From Candidatus Iainarchaeum sp. (GTDB lineage: Archaea > Iainarchaeota > Iainarchaeia > Iainarchaeales > GCA-2688035), in the NCBI GenBank assembly GCA_016931555.1, contig JAFGEM010000088.1:1-8422 (forward strand): 8,422 bases of DNA, read 5' to 3'. A program made the position numbers and the translations under genes. Positions within the stretch are counted from its first letter, which is position 1; each line of letters begins with the position of its first letter. Below are positions 4,660-8,422 of this stretch, in pieces. The notes beneath the pieces are model-generated. The model ran no database searches, was not told the DNA's origin, and saw nothing but the letters and a program-made list of their open reading frames with translations.

Positions 4660-5091
4660 ATGAAGGTTCTGGTAAAAAAATTGGCGGAAGGCGCAAAGAT
4701 TCCCGAGCTTAAACATGCATGGGACAGCGGAGTAGACCTTTATGCCACAGCAGACACAACAATTCATCCCGGAGAAAGAAAGCTTCTCGGAACAGGAATA
4801 AGCATCGCAGTTCCGCAAGGGTATGAGGCACAGATACGCCCGAGAAGCGGCCTTGCATTGAAGAACGGAATAAGCCTTGTAAACACTCCGGGAACAATTG
4901 ACGCGGGATACAGGGGAGAAATCGGAGTCATAATGATAAACCACGGGCAGGAGCCGTTTAAAGTGGAAAAAGGAATGCGAATAGCACAGATGGTTTTTGT
5001 CAAAGTAGAACAGCCCGAATTCAAAATTGTAGAGGAATTGGATGAAACTTCAAGAGGCTCCGGGAGATTTGGAAGCACAGGATTAAAGTGA
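4660..5091 (+). CDS. dut: Trimeric-type dUTP diphosphatase (dUTPase)
   Basis: Hydrolyses dUTP to dUMP and pyrophosphate, keeping uracil out of DNA and providing the dTMP precursor. From ATG 4660 it has 143 residues with all five trimeric dUTPase motifs in order: DSGVDLYA (22-29), RPRSGLA (60-66), GTIDAGYRGEIGV (78-90, with catalytic Asp81), KGMRIAQMVF (104-113) and RGSGRFGSTG (132-141). The last closes over the active site of a neighbouring subunit. Motif 5 separates it from dCTP deaminases. GTG 4651, overlapping the ndk stop by one base, is an alternative start; MKVLVKKLAEGAKIPE looks like the family N-terminus, so ATG is preferred. No clear Shine-Dalgarno is present, suggesting coupling to ndk. 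A dUTPase inside this otherwise standard ribosomal/initiation-factor operon is unusual. Confidence 0.95.
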   Translation: MKVLVKKLAEGAKIPELKHAWDSGVDLYATADTTIHPGERKLLGTGISIAVPQGYEAQIRPRSGLALKNGISLVNTPGTIDAGYRGEIGVIMINHGQEPFKVEKGMRIAQMVFVKVEQPEFKIVEELDETSRGSGRFGSTGLK

Positions 5092-5097
5092 TTGAAA

Positions 5098-6855
5098 ATG
5101 ATTGTAAGGCAGCCTATTGTAACTGTGTTGGGGCATGTCGACCACGGAAAAACAAAATTTTTAGACATGGTCAGAGGCACAACAATTACAGAGGCAGAAG
5201 CCGGAGCAATAACACAGCACATTGGCGCAACAGAAGTCCCATTGAGAGTAGTTGAAAAGATTGCGGGAGATTTATTGAAGAAATTCGGTTTTAAAGTTGA
5301 AAGCGACGGGCTGCTTTTCATTGATACTCCGGGGCATGAGGCATTTACAAATTTGAGGAAAAGAGGAGGAAGCATTGCAGACATTGCAGTGCTGGTAATT
5401 GACATTAACCAGGGAGTGCAGCCCCAAACAGAAGAGGCAATAGAAATTCTGAAAAGCTTTAAAGTTCCGTTCATTGTTGCTGCAAACAAAATTGACATGC
5501 TCCAAGGGTATTATTCCAAAGAGGGGGAATTCAGCAAAAACATTCAGGAGCAGAGTGACAAGGCAGAGCAACTGCTTGACGAAAAAATTTATGTTTTAGT
5601 TGGGAAACTCTTTGAAAAAGGGTTTAACGCAGAGAGGTTTGACAGGTGCAATGACTTTACAAAACAGGTTGCAATTGTCCCCACAAGCGCAAAAACAGGC
5701 GAGGGAATTCCAGAAGCTTTGGTCTTGCTTTCAGGCCTGAGCCAAAAGTTTTTGAAAGACAGGCTGACAATTGATGAACACAAAGCAGGAAAAGGAACAA
5801 TACTAGAGGTAAAGGAAGAAAGGGGGCTGGGAAAAACAGTAGACATTATTTTGTATGAGGGAATGCTTGAAATAAACGAGCCAATTGTATTGGGCGGCAA
5901 ACACGAAATAATTGAAACAAAAATAAGAGCACTGTTGAAACCAAAGCCGTTGCAGGAGATAAGGCAGACAACTGAAAAATTTAATTACGTCAAACAAGTG
6001 AATGCCGCATGCGGAGTAAAAATTGCAGCGCCGAATCTGGGAGATGCACTGCCCGGAGCACCCTTAATGGGAGTCAAAAAAGGCAATGAAAAAGAGATTA
6101 TTGAAAAAGAAATTGCAGAGGTAAAGGTTGAAACAAGCGCTGACGGCGTCGTATTAAAGGCAGACACTCTTGGAGCGCTTGAAGCGCTTGTAATGCTACT
6201 GGAAAAACAGGGCCTGAAGCCAAAACATGCTGACGTTGGCGATGTAACAAGAAGAGACATAATGGATGCATTGTCTGCAAAGGAGAAGAAGCCATTGGAG
6301 GCCATTATTTTTGCGTTTAATGTCGGAATTGAAGGCGCTGCAGAAGAAGAGGCGAAAAAACGCGGCATCAAAATTTTTTCGGGAAACGTTATCTACAAAA
6401 TTGTTGAGGATTACGAAAAATGGATAAAAGAAATAAAGGAAACTGAAAGGAAAAAGGTTTTGGACAAGGTTGTGCTGCCAGTGAAAATAGAATTTCTAAA
6501 GGGGTTTGTTTTCAGAAACACTGATCCTGCAATATTCGGAGTAAAAGTTTTGGACGGCACACTGAGAGCCGGACCTGAATTAATAAACAAACAAGGAAAA
6601 ATAATCGGCAGAGTAGAGGCTGTTCAGGATAAAAATGAAAGCCTCAAAGAGGCCAAGAAAGGAAAAGAAGTTGCTGTTTCAGTGCAGGGAGCAACAATAG
6701 GCAGGAATGTAAAGCCGGGGGAAACACTTTTCTCCTACATTCCAAAATCAAGCGAAGAAAAGTATGAAAAGCTAAAGGACTTTTTAAAAGAAGATGACTT
6801 TGAATTAATCCAAGAAATTTTTAAAATTCAAAAACAAAAAGAGGCGGTAGCATGA
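5098..6855 (+). CDS. infB: Translation initiation factor aIF5B (IF2-like GTPase)
   Basis: A 585-residue GTPase that promotes joining of ribosomal subunits and places initiator tRNA. G domain: GHVDHGKT P-loop (12-19), switch I GAITQHIGATEVP (36-48), DTPGHE switch II (76-81), NKID (130-133) and SAKTGEG (197-203). A beta-barrel domain II follows, then the domain III alpha/beta unit, the domain IV barrel (around KIEFLKGFVFRNTDPAIFG) and a charged C-terminal helix that in the family contacts aIF1A. Full length for archaea, with no intein. After the P-loop Thr the usual Thr/Ser-Leu is replaced by Lys-Phe (TKFLD). ATG 5098 has an AAGTGA six bases upstream, overlapping the dUTPase stop; TTG 5092 is a less likely start. 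Its final ATGA overlaps the eS6 start. Confidence 0.97.
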   Translation: MIVRQPIVTVLGHVDHGKTKFLDMVRGTTITEAEAGAITQHIGATEVPLRVVEKIAGDLLKKFGFKVESDGLLFIDTPGHEAFTNLRKRGGSIADIAVLVIDINQGVQPQTEEAIEILKSFKVPFIVAANKIDMLQGYYSKEGEFSKNIQEQSDKAEQLLDEKIYVLVGKLFEKGFNAERFDRCNDFTKQVAIVPTSAKTGEGIPEALVLLSGLSQKFLKDRLTIDEHKAGKGTILEVKEERGLGKTVDIILYEGMLEINEPIVLGGKHEIIETKIRALLKPKPLQEIRQTTEKFNYVKQVNAACGVKIAAPNLGDALPGAPLMGVKKGNEKEIIEKEIAEVKVETSADGVVLKADTLGALEALVMLLEKQGLKPKHADVGDVTRRDIMDALSAKEKKPLEAIIFAFNVGIEGAAEEEAKKRGIKIFSGNVIYKIVEDYEKWIKEIKETERKKVLDKVVLPVKIEFLKGFVFRNTDPAIFGVKVLDGTLRAGPELINKQGKIIGRVEAVQDKNESLKEAKKGKEVAVSVQGATIGRNVKPGETLFSYIPKSSEEKYEKLKDFLKEDDFELIQEIFKIQKQKEAVA

Positions 6856-7337
6856 ATATTGTTATCTCTGATCCAAAAACAGGGAAAAACGCAAGCAAAA
6901 AACTCGAACAAACTGTTTTCATGAACAGGAAAATCGGAGAAGAAGTAGACCTGGGAATAATCGGTTTAACAGGGTTCAAGGCCAAAATAAGCGGAGGCAG
7001 TGACAAACAGGGCTTTCCAATGAAACCAAGCCTGCAGGGAAACATGCGGCGCAAGATTCTCATGCAAAAAGGCACTGGCTTTAGAGGAAAGCGCAAAGGC
7101 GTTTTCAAGAGAAAAAGCGCGAGAGGAAACACTGTCAGCGAGGAAACCCAACAGCTGAATCTTGTCATAACAAAACCCGGAGACATGAAAGATTTCGAGT
7201 CATTGATTCCAAAGGAAAAGGTAGAAGAGAAAAAAGTTTCCGTGAAAGAAGAGATGGTAAAAGAGTCCTTGGAAAATGTTGGAAACGTTGAGCTTGCCGG
7301 AGACCCAAAGAAAATAAAGGGCAAGGTCAGAGGATAA
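6852..7337 (+). CDS. rps6e: Small-subunit ribosomal protein eS6
   Basis: A 161-residue 30S protein. Diagnostic segments are MNIVISDPKTGK (1-12), the KISGGSDKQGFPMKPS signature (45-60), RRKILMQKG (66-74), FRGKRKGVFKRKSARG (77-92) and TQQLNLVITKPG (99-110). The conserved fold ends at about 120; residues 121-161 form an extra charged tail rich in Lys and Glu. Archaeal eS6 is usually nearer 125-135 residues, so the tail is longer than usual. The ATG overlaps the aIF5B stop (ATGA), implying coupled translation; GGCGGT just upstream can act as a ribosome-binding site. It is followed after 22 bases by aIF2 gamma, a common archaeal pairing. Confidence 0.95.
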   Translation: MNIVISDPKTGKNASKKLEQTVFMNRKIGEEVDLGIIGLTGFKAKISGGSDKQGFPMKPSLQGNMRRKILMQKGTGFRGKRKGVFKRKSARGNTVSEETQQLNLVITKPGDMKDFESLIPKEKVEEKKVSVKEEMVKESLENVGNVELAGDPKKIKGKVRG

Positions 7338-7346
7338 AAAAAACAA

Positions 7347-7362
7347 AGAGGAATTTGTTTTG
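7347..7362 (+). promoter_or_regulatory. RBS and TTG start of aIF2 gamma
   Basis: AGAGG (7347-7351) lies eight bases before TTG 7360. This decides the start, because no in-frame ATG precedes the P-loop. All the other operon genes have an ATG start available, so the weaker TTG may lower aIF2 gamma output relative to eS6. Confidence 0.6.
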
Positions 7363-8422
7363 AAGAAAAGCGAGAAGAAAGAAGCGGAACAAGCCAGTGT
7401 AAACATTGGCATGATAGGCCATGTAGACCACGGCAAAACTTCGCTTACACAGGCTTTGACTGGAAAGTGGACTGAAAAGCACAGCGAAGAATTGAAAAGA
7501 GGAATTTCAATCAGGCTTGGCTATGCAGACACTACATTTTACAAGTGCCCAAAATGCAAGGGCAGCAATGCATATTCCTCAAAACCTGTTTGTGAAACCT
7601 GCCAGAGCAAGGCAGAAAAATTGAGGACAGTAAGCTTTGTTGACGCTCCGGGGCATGAAACGCTTTTGAGCACAATGCTTAGCGGCGCAGCAGTAATGCA
7701 GGGCGCTATACTCGTTATTGCTGCAAACGAAGCCTGCCCGCAGCCCCAAACTGCAGAGCACCTCAATGCAATAAATCTTGCGGGAATAAAAAACATTGTT
7801 GTTGCACAGAACAAGCTTGACCTGGTTGACAAAAAACAGGCTATTGAAAGCCACAAGCAAATAAAAGAGTTTTTGAAGAAGAATGGCTTTGAAAACGCCC
7901 CAATTGTTCCAGTGGCAGCCCATTTTGGAACAAATATCGGATTCTTGATAGAAGCAATAGAAGAGAATATTCCAAGCCCAAAGTTTGATTTGAAAAAACC
8001 ATTGAAAATGTATTGCATAAGAAGCTTTGATGTAAACAAGCCGGGCATAGAAATAGACTGCCTGAAAGGCGGCGTAGTGGGCGGAGCAATAGTGCAGGGG
8101 ACACTCGCAATAAATGACGAGATTGAAATTTCACCGGGAATAGACGGGCAGCCAATAAAAACCAAAGTCAAAACACTGAACTGCAGCAATGGCCCGCTGA
8201 AAAAGGCTGTGCCCGGAGGCCTCATTGGAATTGGAACTTTTTTGGATCCAAGCATAACACAGAATGACAGAATGCGCGGGCAAATCGCTGCAAAACCAGG
8301 GTTATTGCCAAAGCCGACAAAACAGGCTGTGCTGAAGATTAATTTCATTAAAAGGCTTGTTGCAAGCGTTGAAACAAACCTGAAAACAAACGAGCCCCTT
8401 GTTTTGACTGTTGGTGCAATGA
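7360..8422 (+). CDS. eif2g: Translation initiation factor aIF2, gamma subunit (partial, 3' end outside)
   Basis: The GTPase subunit of aIF2, which binds initiator Met-tRNA and delivers it to the small subunit. The visible 354 residues (of roughly 410 expected) show GHVDHGKTSL (20-29), the switch I region KRGISIRLGYAD (47-58), a zinc knuckle with Cys63, Cys66, Cys78 and Cys81, DAPGHE (95-100), NKLD (151-154), and the domain II pattern FDVNKPG...GGVVGGAIVQG. The zinc knuckle and RLGYAD segment distinguish it from EF1A and SelB. The start is TTG 7360: the first in-frame ATG (7411) would delete the strand leading into the P-loop. AGAGG at 7347-7351 supports TTG. No stop is reached by the window end. 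Confidence 0.97.
   Translation, partial: MKKSEKKEAEQASVNIGMIGHVDHGKTSLTQALTGKWTEKHSEELKRGISIRLGYADTTFYKCPKCKGSNAYSSKPVCETCQSKAEKLRTVSFVDAPGHETLLSTMLSGAAVMQGAILVIAANEACPQPQTAEHLNAINLAGIKNIVVAQNKLDLVDKKQAIESHKQIKEFLKKNGFENAPIVPVAAHFGTNIGFLIEAIEENIPSPKFDLKKPLKMYCIRSFDVNKPGIEIDCLKGGVVGGAIVQGTLAINDEIEISPGIDGQPIKTKVKTLNCSNGPLKKAVPGGLIGIGTFLDPSITQNDRMRGQIAAKPGLLPKPTKQAVLKINFIKRLVASVETNLKTNEPLVLTVGAM

Noticed and set aside
4764..5498. A 244-codon open frame on the - strand
   Set aside because: Antisense to the dUTPase and the start of aIF5B, both with complete motifs; composition (Ser/Pro/Phe-rich) is typical of shadow translation.
7539..8348. A 269-codon open frame on the - strand
   Set aside because: It lies wholly antisense to aIF2 gamma, whose motifs are unmistakable; the long frame is a by-product of that gene's codon bias and shows no recognisable protein.
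1..8422. CRISPR array, tRNA or rRNA genes, integrase/transposase, inteins
   Set aside because: I saw no regularly spaced repeats, no cloverleaf-type sequences, no recombinase motifs, and no insertion in the aIF5B or aIF2 gamma P-loops where inteins often sit.

Overview
The window is archaeal chromosomal DNA. It holds a non-discriminating-type archaeal glutamyl-tRNA synthetase, the archaeal/eukaryotic-only ribosomal proteins eL8 (L7Ae), eS28, eL24 and eS6, and the initiation factors aIF5B and aIF2 gamma. Starts are preceded by GGTG-type Shine-Dalgarno sites and TATA-like boxes. The compact layout, AT-leaning composition and divergent small proteins suggest a small-genome archaeon, possibly of the DPANN group (Diapherotrites/Micrarchaeota-like). 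That placement is inference; no lineage marker settles it.

Left part (1-2443): gltX on the + strand, apparently transcribed with little or no leader. It is followed by an opposite-strand two-gene toxin-antitoxin operon: a winged-helix-like antitoxin at 2330-2067 and a RelE/ParE-like toxin at 2066-1722, joined TGA-ATG with no gap. Beyond the antitoxin promoter, at 2378-2443, lies a second, detached copy of the last 21 codons and stop of gltX. The two copies share a perfect 17-bp start and then differ mostly at synonymous positions. The simplest reading is that the TA cassette entered the 3' end of gltX carrying a replacement tail from a related but diverged gltX allele, leaving the old tail as a fossil. 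This is the main discovery in the window. A 7-bp-arm palindrome just downstream of the antitoxin TATA box is a good candidate operator.

Middle (2447-3397): a - strand gene for an unrecognised basic protein with a possible GNAT-like C-terminal half. It ends 3 bases from the fossil gltX stop. A divergent intergenic region of about 210 bp follows, with nested inverted repeats, a strong hairpin followed by a short T-run, and the presumed leader of the ribosomal operon.

Right part (3398-8422): a tightly packed + strand translation operon: eL8, eS28, eL24, ndk, dUTPase, aIF5B, eS6 and aIF2 gamma (cut by the window end). Gaps are 0-25 bp, with stops overlapping ribosome-binding sites or next starts. 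It groups ribosome subunit proteins, the two GTPases that deliver initiator tRNA and join subunits, and two nucleotide-pool enzymes.
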